Shown: positions 1-6,708, counted from the first letter of the stretch. The stretch: DNA of 10,771 nt from an uncultured Eubacteriales bacterium (GCA_905209135.1 CAJLRT010000022.1:1-10771), one strand, 5' to 3'. A program made the numbers and translations. Notes: generated from the sequence alone by a model not told the origin.

Positions 1-33
1 TGACTGGAGTTCAGACGTGTGCTCTTCCGATCT
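1..33 (+). other. Illumina sequencing adapter remnant (artefact)
   Basis: These 33 bases match the commonly used TruSeq read-2 adapter, including its characteristic end GCTCTTCCGATCT at 21-33. This is not genomic DNA. The genomic sequence begins at about position 34. The adapter runs in frame into the first gene and supplies a false GTG start at 19, so any start placed before 34 is an artefact. Confidence 0.97.
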
Positions 34-39
34 AAAACA

Positions 40-2013
40 ATGCGCAGTTTTCTTGCGGTGGTTTTGGCTTTTGCCATGTGTATAGCAATGTCAACGCCGG
101 TTTTTGCCATGCAGATTTTTGTCAAGACCTTGACGGGCAAGCATATCACCTTGGAGGTAGAGCCCACAGACCGCATAGAAGATGTAAAAAACAAAATTCA
201 GGATAAGGAAGGTATTCCGCCGTACGAGCAGCGGCTTATCTTCGCCGGCAAGCAACTGGAAGATGGCAACACCTTGCAGGATTACAGCATTCAAAAGGAC
301 AGCACCCTGCATTTAGTTCTAAGGTTAAGAAATCCTGTGGATTTAACGGTCAACAGCAGCAAGATAGCCTTTGCGGGGCACGAATGGTGGGTTATCGGGG
401 ACGGGACAGTCGGCGTTGAGCCGCGGCCCGGCCATATCACTCTGCTTGGGGCAGACGATGATTTTGGGGATTCCGCATTCCGCACGGGAAAATATTACAG
501 CTTTGAAGGTTCGAGCCGGTATGACGAGGATACCTGGTATTATGCCAACAACCCGGCAGATATGGAGGCGTGGACAACGCCGAACGAGTATGCGGGGAGC
601 ACTCTGCAGCAGGCAATGGTGTCCCTGGCGGATGGGATTTCGCAAAAGGAACAGGCTGTCATCCGCGCAAGGAGTCTGACCGGCGGCGGAACGTATCTGA
701 GCCCCAGCGCAGATGGGATCGCCGGCCCGGGCATAGCGGATCAGAAGTTTTGGGCGCTGTCGGAAGCAGAGTGGGACACAATCAATGATGACGCCGTGCG
801 AAGCTACGGTGATTTCTGGCGGTTGCGCTCTCCGTGCCCCGCCTTTGAACTGGGCTACAGCTGCGGTCTGTGTTCCGCTGCAGGCGTTCTGTACAACGGC
901 AGTGTGACCGCTGAAGAATACGCAGTTCGCCCCGCTTTCAGTATGAATCTGTCCACTGTGCTCTTCGTGTCGGCAGCCGCCGAAGGCGGCAAATCATCTG
1001 CGGCCGCAGGGAGCAATCTCACAGGCGTTTCCGCGCCGGCCGGAACGGTAAAATTTACGATGGAAGCCAGCAGCCAGCATCTTACGCTCATTGCGACAAC
1101 CGCACAGAGCACGCAGACGGGCGAAACGCTATCTTTCAGCTATTCCGACGCAACCACAGGAGACAATCAGTTTGTTTCCTGCATTCTCACAGACAGCGAC
1201 GGGGCCGTGAAATACTACGGCAAGCTGGCGGACAGTTCCAACCGCGCAGGCGGCACGATCTCCATTCCTCTTGCAGGAGTCGCAGACGGAACCTATACGC
1301 TTCAAATCTTCTCGGAAGAAGCCAACGGAGACCTCTATACCGATTTTTGCAGTAATCCGGTTTTGATGAGGCTGGCAGTCTCAGGCGGAACCGGCACGGT
1401 GAGCGGGTTTAGGGGAACAATCCACGATCATAGCTGGAACGAGAGCGCATGGAGCGCCAATGACGCCTGCCATTGGTGTTACTGCTCCTGCGGCGTAAAG
1501 TCCGAAGAATCGGCCCATACCTTTGTATGGAAAGTCGATGCAGAAGCCAAAATCGGCGTTCCGGGCTTAAGGCACGAGGAATGCACGGTCTGCGGCTATG
1601 CAAAAGCGTCTGTGGAAATCCCGGCGTTGGCCGAACCGGAATACCCGCCTGTAATCCAGGATACGGACGGCGGCGATACGGAAATCGACAATCCGAACCC
1701 GAATCCGGGCGACAAGGTGACAATCACCCCGAAGCCGGAGGACGGCTATGCAGTGGAGAAAATCACCGTTACCGATGAAAATGGAAAGGCGCTAGAAGTC
1801 AAAGACAACGGCGACGGAACCTATACCTTTACCCAGCCGGAGGGCAAGGTAACGATTCAAGCGGAGTTTGCCAGGAAACCGGTCGAAGATGTAAAATCCC
1901 CGCAGACGGGCGACAGCAATAATCTGCTGCTATGGTCTGCCGGACTATTCATATCGGGCGGCGCACTTGTCGGAACCGTTTCCGGAAAGAAACGGAGAAA
2001 AGCCGGCAGGTAA
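40..2013 (+). CDS. Secreted, sortase-anchored surface protein with an N-terminal ubiquitin domain (5' end uncertain)
   Basis: Function unknown; it is predicted to be exported and wall-anchored. Counting from ATG 40 (657 aa): residues 1-23 form a signal peptide ending PVFA; 24-99 form a ubiquitin domain beginning [11 protein letters not shown]; about 106-312 resemble the DUF6273-type domain of clostridial surface proteins ([12 protein letters not shown] near the start, RLRSP and VRPAF near the end). About 463-520 is a His/Cys module with CHWCYCSCG and CTVCG. About 557-612 resembles an InlB-like/bacterial repeat beta domain ([12 protein letters not shown], then KVTIQAEF). The end is SPQTG at 620-624, a hydrophobic helix and KKRRK, a sortase signal of the (S/N/P)PxTG kind known from Clostridioides difficile SrtB. 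The adapter cuts the gene just upstream, so the true start may lie further 5'; ATG 40 is the first start made of native bases. An intrinsic terminator follows. Domain names are from recognition, not a search. Confidence 0.88.
   Translation: MRSFLAVVLAFAMCIAMSTPVFAMQIFVKTLTGKHITLEVEPTDRIEDVKNKIQDKEGIPPYEQRLIFAGKQLEDGNTLQDYSIQKDSTLHLVLRLRNPVDLTVNSSKIAFAGHEWWVIGDGTVGVEPRPGHITLLGADDDFGDSAFRTGKYYSFEGSSRYDEDTWYYANNPADMEAWTTPNEYAGSTLQQAMVSLADGISQKEQAVIRARSLTGGGTYLSPSADGIAGPGIADQKFWALSEAEWDTINDDAVRSYGDFWRLRSPCPAFELGYSCGLCSAAGVLYNGSVTAEEYAVRPAFSMNLSTVLFVSAAAEGGKSSAAAGSNLTGVSAPAGTVKFTMEASSQHLTLIATTAQSTQTGETLSFSYSDATTGDNQFVSCILTDSDGAVKYYGKLADSSNRAGGTISIPLAGVADGTYTLQIFSEEANGDLYTDFCSNPVLMRLAVSGGTGTVSGFRGTIHDHSWNESAWSANDACHWCYCSCGVKSEESAHTFVWKVDAEAKIGVPGLRHEECTVCGYAKASVEIPALAEPEYPPVIQDTDGGDTEIDNPNPNPGDKVTITPKPEDGYAVEKITVTDENGKALEVKDNGDGTYTFTQPEGKVTIQAEFARKPVEDVKSPQTGDSNNLLLWSAGLFISGGALVGTVSGKKRRKAGR
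109..336 (+). other. Ubiquitin domain coding segment (Asn-Pro in place of Gly-Gly)
   Basis: Hand alignment with human ubiquitin over 76 residues without gaps gives 63 identities. Substitutions are T12H, S20T, T22R, N25D, A28N, D39Y, Q40E, R54N, S57Q, N60S, E64D, G75N and G76P. All seven lysines (6, 11, 27, 29, 33, 48, 63), the Leu8/Ile44/Val70 hydrophobic patch and Ser65 are kept. The tail reads LRLRNP and continues into the rest of the protein. Eukaryotic E1 activation and processing proteases need the C-terminal Gly-Gly, so this domain should be neither conjugated nor cut at that point. The signal peptide cleavage site falls exactly before ubiquitin Met1. Confidence 0.93.
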
Positions 2014-2063
2014 ATCCGGAACAGCCCTGTTCACACCTGTACGCCTGCGAAGCAAATGCAAAC

Positions 2064-2098
2064 AAACCGGAGAAAGCGGTATGCTTTCTCCGGTTTTT
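2064..2098 (+). terminator. Intrinsic terminator after the ubiquitin-domain gene
   Basis: A perfect 14-bp stem pairs AAACCGGAGAAAGC at 2064-2077 with 2083-2096. The loop is GGTAT, and a T run follows at 2094-2098. It lies 50 bases after the stop codon and separates the two surface-protein genes into different transcripts. Confidence 0.93.
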
Positions 2099-2203
2099 CC
2101 ATATTTCCCTTATTTCCTCTGCGCTGTCGCGCCGATATTTGGCCGATTACTGCAGGATAAACACGCAGCGACGTTGTTTCTGTAAAGAGTCGTTCGTTTG
2201 CAT

Positions 2204-2231
2204 TTGTCTACCTTTTCAAACACATTATACC
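2204..2231 (+). promoter_or_regulatory. Candidate weak promoter for the beta-helix surface protein
   Basis: TTGTCT at 2204-2209, a 16-bp spacer and TATACC at 2226-2231 are the best -35/-10 pair I can find in this intergenic space. It would give a leader of roughly 110 bases. The match to consensus is only moderate. Confidence 0.3.
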
Positions 2232-2278
2232 GTGGACATATTATAGCAAAAGTCGCTTTTTAATTCAAGTATTTTCTG

Positions 2279-2290
2279 ATGCGAACGCAT
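2279..2290. repeat. Short interrupted palindrome ATGCG-AA-CGCAT next to a T tract
   Basis: Five-base arms ATGCG and CGCAT are separated by AA and followed at once by a T run and TTGACT (2295-2300). The two-base centre makes an RNA hairpin poor, so a protein binding site is more natural than a terminator. It lies about 60 bases upstream of the 2352 start codon. Confidence 0.35.
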
Positions 2291-2351
2291 TTTTTTGACT
2301 GAATATCAATGTTTGAAATGGTAGGACTTTACAAACTGAGGAGGCAAAAAA

Positions 2352-4121
2352 ATGAAAAGGAAAACATTTTTGTCCTTACTGCTGGCAGCCGTTATGTTTT
2401 TAACGCTTGCGCCCATAACAGCTCTGGCGGCGGGGACGACGAACGTCTGGGTGGACAATACGCTGCTGACGGACGGGGAAAACAGCGTGGGCGACGGTAC
2501 GGCTACGCTGAATAAAGAAGCGGGGACGCTGACGCTGGAAAACATCCAGGCGTCCAAATTCGTTCAAGTTTTGACGGACGATACTTTCACCGTAGTTGTA
2601 AAGGGAAATGTGTCTATCGGCAGCGAAGCCGCCAGAACGAGCGGCACGGCGCTGTACAGTACGGCGGCCGCGCTGACGATTCAGATAGAGCAGGGTGCGG
2701 AGCTTTCCCTGTACACTGAGAACGGGAATAACGTATACGTCTACGGCGGCAGTCTCACCATTTCCGGTCCCGGAACGCTGACGGCGGACGCCATTGAAGG
2801 AGATAGCGGCGCGTTTCCCAGTCTCGTCGCGACAAAGGACATTACCTTAAACGGCGGCCTTGTTGCGGAGCTTGTTTCCGAATGGCACGGCGCGTTTTCG
2901 GAGAAGGGAAATATCGTTGTGGATTCGGCGGACCTGACCGTGTACGCCGACAGCATCGGCCTGTTTGCGCAGACTTATGACGAGGGCGCGAATGCCGAAA
3001 TCCCTTCGTCCATTACCCTGAAAGACAGTAATGTGACACTTACAAGCTATTACGGCGAGGCTGTAGTTTTTTGCGGCACAGGCGGCCTGGTTGTGGAAAA
3101 CAGCGTGCTGGATTTGACTGCGGACAAAGACTCCGAGTGGGGCGGCTTTGGCCTGTACAGCGAAGGGGATATAGTCATTCGCGGAGAGAAGACTGAAATT
3201 GATTCGGACGACGCCTTTGGCATCGAGGCGGGCGGTATTCTCTATATAGAGGGCGGACAGGTGCGGATGGCCTCTACGGATACGGCCCTGCTCGGCTGGA
3301 ACGGCGTGGTCATTACCGGCGGCACAATAGATGCGACTTCCGAGATCGGCAGCGTAATCATCGGCCGCGACGGCCCTGTGTCGATTACCGGCGCCGGCAC
3401 CAGCGTCACGGCAACTGCCAATGGCGACGACGCTGCGATCCGCAATGCGAACGACGGCGGCATTTTCCTGGCGGCTCCCGTTACGGCGGTCAATACGCAG
3501 GGCGGCAAACCGTTCCTCGGCGTCAATGCGGACAAGAGCGTCGCCATTACCCTCGGTGAGGGCTATGATCTGTTCGGCGCGGAAGTCTATACCGATGCGA
3601 CCGGCGCGAAAAGCCAGTCCTACTTTATCCCGGCCGGCGGCTCTGCGGACGAGCCTCTGACCTCCGCCGTGCTGTGCAAGCATGTGTGGAACAGCCCCGA
3701 ATGGACCTGGGCCGAGGATTACTCTGAGGCCACGGCCACCTTTGTCTGCGAGAACGACCCCAGCCACACCGTCACCGTGACCGCCGCGGTCACGGAACAG
3801 ACGACCGCCGCCACCTGCGGCAAAGACGGGTCGACGGTCTATACGGCGAGCGCGGAGCTGGACGGAACAAATTACGGCAGCCAGAAAACCGTTGTGATTC
3901 CGGCGACCGGAGCGCACAAGTATGAAGACGGAAAATGCACCGTATGCGGCGCGGCCGATCCGGAGTATAAGCCGGAGGACCCCGTCGTCGATCCCGGCAA
4001 TTCGGACAATCCGGATACGGGCGACTACCGCAGCTTTGCGCTTTGGAGTATTCTGACGCTGCTCGCGGGCGCGGCCCTGACCGGCGCGGCGCTTGTTGCC
4101 GGCAGGCAGAAAACGCGCTGA
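2352..4121 (+). CDS. Secreted, sortase-anchored beta-helix-like surface protein
   Basis: Function not known; probably an extracellular adhesin or glycan-facing structural protein. The 589-aa product has a signal peptide at 1-27 (MKRK, a Leu/Ala-rich core, then TALAA). Residues about 30-420 show many short beta-strand turns such as GGSLTISGPGTLTADA, DITLNGGLVAEL and GIEAGGILYIEGGQVRM, typical of right-handed beta-helix or pectate-lyase-like folds. I see no catalytic signature. Residues about 442-535 form His/Cys modules (CKHVW..., VCENDPSHTVTV, then HKYEDGKCTVCGA) like the module in the upstream protein. The end is NPDTG at 553-557, a hydrophobic helix and RQKTR, a sortase signal with Asn instead of Leu. 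The start is fixed by GAGGAGG at 2338-2344, seven bases before the ATG. It has its own terminator. The related ending suggests the same sortase handles both surface proteins. Confidence 0.9.
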   Translation: MKRKTFLSLLLAAVMFLTLAPITALAAGTTNVWVDNTLLTDGENSVGDGTATLNKEAGTLTLENIQASKFVQVLTDDTFTVVVKGNVSIGSEAARTSGTALYSTAAALTIQIEQGAELSLYTENGNNVYVYGGSLTISGPGTLTADAIEGDSGAFPSLVATKDITLNGGLVAELVSEWHGAFSEKGNIVVDSADLTVYADSIGLFAQTYDEGANAEIPSSITLKDSNVTLTSYYGEAVVFCGTGGLVVENSVLDLTADKDSEWGGFGLYSEGDIVIRGEKTEIDSDDAFGIEAGGILYIEGGQVRMASTDTALLGWNGVVITGGTIDATSEIGSVIIGRDGPVSITGAGTSVTATANGDDAAIRNANDGGIFLAAPVTAVNTQGGKPFLGVNADKSVAITLGEGYDLFGAEVYTDATGAKSQSYFIPAGGSADEPLTSAVLCKHVWNSPEWTWAEDYSEATATFVCENDPSHTVTVTAAVTEQTTAATCGKDGSTVYTASAELDGTNYGSQKTVVIPATGAHKYEDGKCTVCGAADPEYKPEDPVVDPGNSDNPDTGDYRSFALWSILTLLAGAALTGAALVAGRQKTR

Positions 4122-4133
4122 TTGTTTAGAAGA

Positions 4134-4162
4134 AAAACCGGCCCCGTTTCGGGGCCGGTTTT
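4134..4162 (+). terminator. Intrinsic terminator after the beta-helix surface protein
   Basis: A 12-bp stem pairs AAAACCGGCCCC at 4134-4145 with GGGGCCGGTTTT at 4151-4162. The loop is GTTTC, and the downstream T run is short. It starts 12 bases after the stop codon. Because both arms end in A/T runs it may also work from the other strand. Confidence 0.93.
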
Positions 4163-4263
4163 GTTGCGTCCGCCGGCCTTTGCCGCGTCGCTTGCATCCC
4201 CCTGTGCGAGCGTCCGGCCCGGTCCGCATACCCCGCGCAGAACTTGCCGCCGCAGGCCGGGAC

Positions 4264-4292
4264 TTGACTTTTCATCGTTTTTCCTTTAGTAT
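4264..4292 (+). promoter_or_regulatory. Sigma-A type promoter of the DUF1538-PII operon
   Basis: TTGACT at 4264-4269 is separated by exactly 17 bp from TAGTAT at 4287-4292; an overlapping TATATT is at 4290-4295. Transcription would start near 4299-4301 and give a leader of about 115 bases. The 100 bases before it, after the terminator at 4134-4162, are GC-rich and show nothing else I can identify. Confidence 0.75.
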
Positions 4293-4299
4293 ATTAGTA

Positions 4300-4410
4300 T
4301 AAGCGCTGCGGTGCGCGCAGCCTGTGAATTCGAAAGACAAACACATGGGTCGGATACGGCGGTGTTTGCCTTTTTCTTATATCGGACATATTGTAGACAG
4401 ACGGGGAGGT
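4300..4410 (+). promoter_or_regulatory. Structured leader with terminator-like hairpin upstream of DUF1538 gene
   Basis: The leader first forms GCTGCG/CGCAGC (4305-4310 with 4316-4321). A second hairpin pairs CAAACAC at 4338-4344 with GTGTTTG at 4362-4368. It extends, after one mismatch, by AAAG (4333-4336) with CTTT (4370-4373), and is followed by T residues to 4375. A small inner stem GTCG/CGGC (4349-4352 with 4357-4360) is possible. A terminator-like structure between a good promoter and the coding region suggests attenuation or a riboswitch. I do not recognise the fold as a known class. Confidence 0.5.
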
Positions 4411-4414
4411 ATGC

Positions 4415-5947
4415 ATGAAAAGGAAAAGAACAATTCTCCTGGAGCAGTGGCGCGAGGCGCTTGCGTCGGTTTTGCCGATCGCGGGCATCGTGTTCGTCCT
4501 GTGCTTCACCATAGTGCCGGTCCCGAACGGCGTGCTGGCGGCCTATGTGATCGGTACGCTGCTGCTGATTGCCGGCATGGGCCTGTTCACGCTCGGCGCC
4601 GACCTGGCCATGATGCCGATCGGCCAGTATGTGGGCTCGGAGACGACGCGGTCCAAGCGCTTTTGGCTGATCCTGCTCATGTGCTTTCTTGTGGGCAGCA
4701 TGATCACCATGTCCGAGCCCGATCTGCAGGTGCTGGCGGAGCAGGTCCCGTCCATCAGCAACGCTGTGATCGTCGGTGCGGTATCCGTCGGCGTGGGCGC
4801 GTTTCTGGTCGTCGCCATGCTGCGCATCCTGTTCCGTGTAAAGCTCTCCTATCTGCTGATCGGCCTGTATGCAGTGGTGTTTATCATCTCCTTCTTTGTG
4901 CCGGGCGATTTTCTGCCCGTGGCGTTTGACGCGGGCGGCGTTACCACCGGCCCCATGACCGTACCCTTTATCATGGCGTTCGGCATGGGCATCGCCGCCA
5001 CGCGAAGCGATGAAAACAGCGATGCGGACAGCTTCGGCCTTGTCGCGCTGTGCTCAGTGGGCCCGATCCTCGCGGTCATGGTCCTGGGCATGATCTACCA
5101 GACCGGCGGCGGCGCATATACGCCCGTCACAGTCCCGGACACGGAGAACTCCCGGCAGATGTGGCAGCTTTTTCAAAACGCCTTTCCCACTTACATGAAG
5201 GAAGTCGGCCTCTCGCTGCTGCCCATCGCTCTGTTTTTCGCGGTGTTTCAGACAGTGCGCCGGAAAATGCACAAAGCGCAGGTAATCCGTGTCTGCATGG
5301 GCCTGCTCTATACGTATGCGGGCCTCGTCCTGTTCTTGACCGGGGCAAACGTCGGCTTTATGCCGTTGGGCAACTATCTGGGCGAAGCGCTCGGGCGGCT
5401 GGACTACCGCTGGGTCATCATCCCCATCGGCATGGTCATGGGCTATTTCATTGTCGCCGCGGAACCCGCCGTGCACGTTTTGAACAAGCAGGTCTATGAG
5501 CTGACCTCGGGCGTGATCCCCAAACGGGCCATGCGCCAGAGCCTCGCCATCGGCGTTGCAGTGTCGGTGGGCCTGGCCATGCTGCGTATCCTGACCGGAC
5601 TGCCGATCCTGTACCTGCTCGTGCCCGGCTACCTGCTGGCGGCGGTGCTGAGCTTCTTCGTGCCGCCGGTGTTCACCGCCATCGCCTTCGACTCGGGCGG
5701 CGTCGCCTCCGGGCCGATGACGGCGACGTTTCTGCTGCCGCTTGCCATGGGCGCGTGTACCGCGGTCGGCGGCAATGTGATTACGGATGCGTTCGGCGTC
5801 GTCGCCATGGTCGCCATGACGCCGCTGATTACCATCCAGGTGCTGGGCCTGTATTTCCGCTTCAAGAGCAAACGCCTGGAGCAGCCGGCGCAGGCCGTAG
5901 AAGTGCAGCCGGAGCAGCCGGAAACGGAAGAGATTATCGAGCTGTGA
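4415..5947 (+). CDS. DUF1538 family membrane protein, two-repeat; probable cation/proton antiporter
   Basis: A 510-aa polytopic inner-membrane protein. It consists of two homologous halves with paired motifs: GADLAMMPIGQYVG (61-74) and GANVGFMPLGNYLG (310-323); SEPDLQVLAEQV (100-111) and AEPAVHVLNKQV (349-360); FDAGGVTTGPM (171-181) and FDSGGVASGPM (425-435); DSFGLVA (205-211) and DAFGVVA (458-464). Each half carries one acidic Glu in the SEP/AEP motif (101 and 350). DUF1538 members UmpA and UmpB were reported to act together as a Na+(Li+,K+)/H+ antiporter; here both repeats are in one chain, so antiport is an inference from family. The ATG at 4415 is chosen because GGGGAGG (4403-4409) is five bases upstream; the ATG at 4411 is out of frame. 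The tail from about 488 is hydrophilic and rich in Glu/Pro. The PII-like gene follows with no gap, so the two are probably cotranscribed and functionally linked. Confidence 0.88.
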   Translation: MKRKRTILLEQWREALASVLPIAGIVFVLCFTIVPVPNGVLAAYVIGTLLLIAGMGLFTLGADLAMMPIGQYVGSETTRSKRFWLILLMCFLVGSMITMSEPDLQVLAEQVPSISNAVIVGAVSVGVGAFLVVAMLRILFRVKLSYLLIGLYAVVFIISFFVPGDFLPVAFDAGGVTTGPMTVPFIMAFGMGIAATRSDENSDADSFGLVALCSVGPILAVMVLGMIYQTGGGAYTPVTVPDTENSRQMWQLFQNAFPTYMKEVGLSLLPIALFFAVFQTVRRKMHKAQVIRVCMGLLYTYAGLVLFLTGANVGFMPLGNYLGEALGRLDYRWVIIPIGMVMGYFIVAAEPAVHVLNKQVYELTSGVIPKRAMRQSLAIGVAVSVGLAMLRILTGLPILYLLVPGYLLAAVLSFFVPPVFTAIAFDSGGVASGPMTATFLLPLAMGACTAVGGNVITDAFGVVAMVAMTPLITIQVLGLYFRFKSKRLEQPAQAVEVQPEQPETEEIIEL

Positions 5948-6637
5948 TTGGAGAGGGTGAGAATTACGAAACTTTTAATTACGATTATCAAGCGCGAGTT
6001 TGAAGACGCGTATATAGAACTGTTCCAGAAAAACGGCGTGCACATCCTGTTCGGCTCGCTGTGCAGCGGCACGGCGCAGCAGAAAGCGCTCGACTACCTG
6101 GGCATTGAGAAGTCCGAAAAGGCCATCGTCCAGACAGTCGTCCCCGGCGCGCTGGCCAGGCGGCTGATCCAGAAAATGGTCTCGGAAATGGGCATCGACA
6201 TGCCCGGCAACGGCATAGCGCTCACCATTCCGCTCGAAAGCGTCGGCGGAAGCGCTGGCATGAAGTATCTGTTGGAGGGGAAAATGATGCAGGAGGAGCA
6301 GACGATGAATAAGAACGAACTGCCGTATTCTCTGGTCATGGCGATTACGGAGCGCGGCAATGCCGACGTGGTGATGGACGCGGCGCGCAGCGTGGGCGCA
6401 GGCGGCGGCACGGTCATTCACGCCAAGGGCACCGGATGCGACTATGTGACCAAGTTTTTCGGCATCTCCATCGCGGACGAAAAGGACATCGTCTATATTG
6501 TTGCGAAAAAGCGCGACAAGGACGCGATTATGAAAGCCATTATGCAGCGCACCGGCACGCAGTCAAAATACCGCACCGCCGTGTTTTCTCTGCCGGTCGA
6601 GAGCGTGGCCGGCCTGCACAGCGTCATGGAGGACTGA
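5948..6637 (+). CDS. Tandem PII-like regulator (two PII domains in one chain)
   Basis: The 229-aa product has two PII-like halves: about 6-101 (KLLITIIKREFEDAY to IPLESVGG) and about 126-222 (LPYSLVMAITERGNAD to LPVESVAG). The matching endings show an internal duplication. PII proteins sense nucleotides or 2-oxoglutarate and often bind transporters; placed directly after the DUF1538 gene, this one probably regulates that transporter. Neither half has the classical T-loop with its modified Tyr; the second keeps a Gly-rich stretch AGGGTVIHAKGTG (151-163). The ligand cannot be told. The start is uncertain: TTG 5948 touches the preceding stop and GTG 5957 lacks a spaced ribosome site. GGAGAGG at 5950-5956 sits six bases before an in-frame ATT (5963), which would give the compact MTKLLITIIKRE. 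A strong internal start at 6305 could make the second domain alone. Confidence 0.8.
   Translation: MERVRITKLLITIIKREFEDAYIELFQKNGVHILFGSLCSGTAQQKALDYLGIEKSEKAIVQTVVPGALARRLIQKMVSEMGIDMPGNGIALTIPLESVGGSAGMKYLLEGKMMQEEQTMNKNELPYSLVMAITERGNADVVMDAARSVGAGGGTVIHAKGTGCDYVTKFFGISIADEKDIVYIVAKKRDKDAIMKAIMQRTGTQSKYRTAVFSLPVESVAGLHSVMED
6291..6307 (+). promoter_or_regulatory. Internal ribosome binding site and ATG inside the PII gene
   Basis: AGGAGG at 6291-6296 is eight bases before an in-frame ATG at 6305-6307, exactly between the two PII halves. Initiation here would yield a 110-aa single-domain PII-like protein starting MNKNELPYSLVMAI. This site is better than anything seen at the start of the full gene. 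Confidence 0.55.
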
Positions 6638-6675
6638 ACGCCGCCGCCGTCCCGTATAACGCGCGGGCGCGCGGG

Positions 6676-6704
6676 AATACTACCTCATAAAAGAGAGGTG
6701 TATT
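6676..6704 (+). promoter_or_regulatory. ku: Hairpin sequestering the ku ribosome binding site
   Basis: AATAC-T-ACCTC at 6676-6686 pairs with GAGGTGTATT at 6695-6704 in ten Watson-Crick pairs with one bulged T (6681). The eight-base loop is ATAAAAGA. The right arm contains the whole Shine-Dalgarno sequence of ku and ends four bases before its ATG. It could be a translational switch in RNA or, as DNA, an inverted-repeat operator. Confidence 0.55.
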
Positions 6705-6708
6705 CAAA

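Larger units (their letters stand above)
2099..2337 (+). other. AT-rich intergenic region upstream of the second surface protein
   Basis: This stretch, visibly more AT-rich than the genes, lies between the terminator at 2064-2098 and the ribosome binding site at 2338. I see no convincing gene; short ORFs running through it lack a proper start and continue out of the preceding gene in another frame. It should hold the promoter of the 2352 gene. One candidate is TTGTCT (2204-2209), a 16-bp spacer and TATACC (2226-2231). A good -35 box TTGACT sits at 2295-2300 but has no matching -10 at 17 bp. Confidence 0.6.

Noticed and set aside
19..39. GTG at 19 as the start of the ubiquitin-domain protein
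   Set aside because: The codon and the next four lie in adapter sequence; only bases from about 34 are native.
91..312. Minus-strand ORF opposite the ubiquitin domain
   Set aside because: It has no ribosome site, no family resemblance, and lies fully inside a clear plus-strand domain.
40..4121. Complete bacterial ubiquitin conjugation operon (E1/E2/JAB-type genes)
   Set aside because: No E1-, E2- or protease-like gene is in the window, and the domain lacks Gly-Gly, so nothing here supports conjugation.
2847..4229. 460-aa minus-strand ORF
   Set aside because: It is Arg/Gly/Ala-rich, has no recognisable motif, overlaps the well-supported surface protein, and reads through a terminator; long antisense frames are expected in GC-rich DNA.
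4411..4929. ATG at 4411 as a gene start
   Set aside because: It is in a different frame giving a low-quality Arg/Gly/His-rich product; ATG 4415 gives the DUF1538 protein with correct ribosome site spacing.
6638..6675. Terminator between the PII gene and ku
   Set aside because: GC-rich short complementary runs occur but no stable stem followed by a T run.
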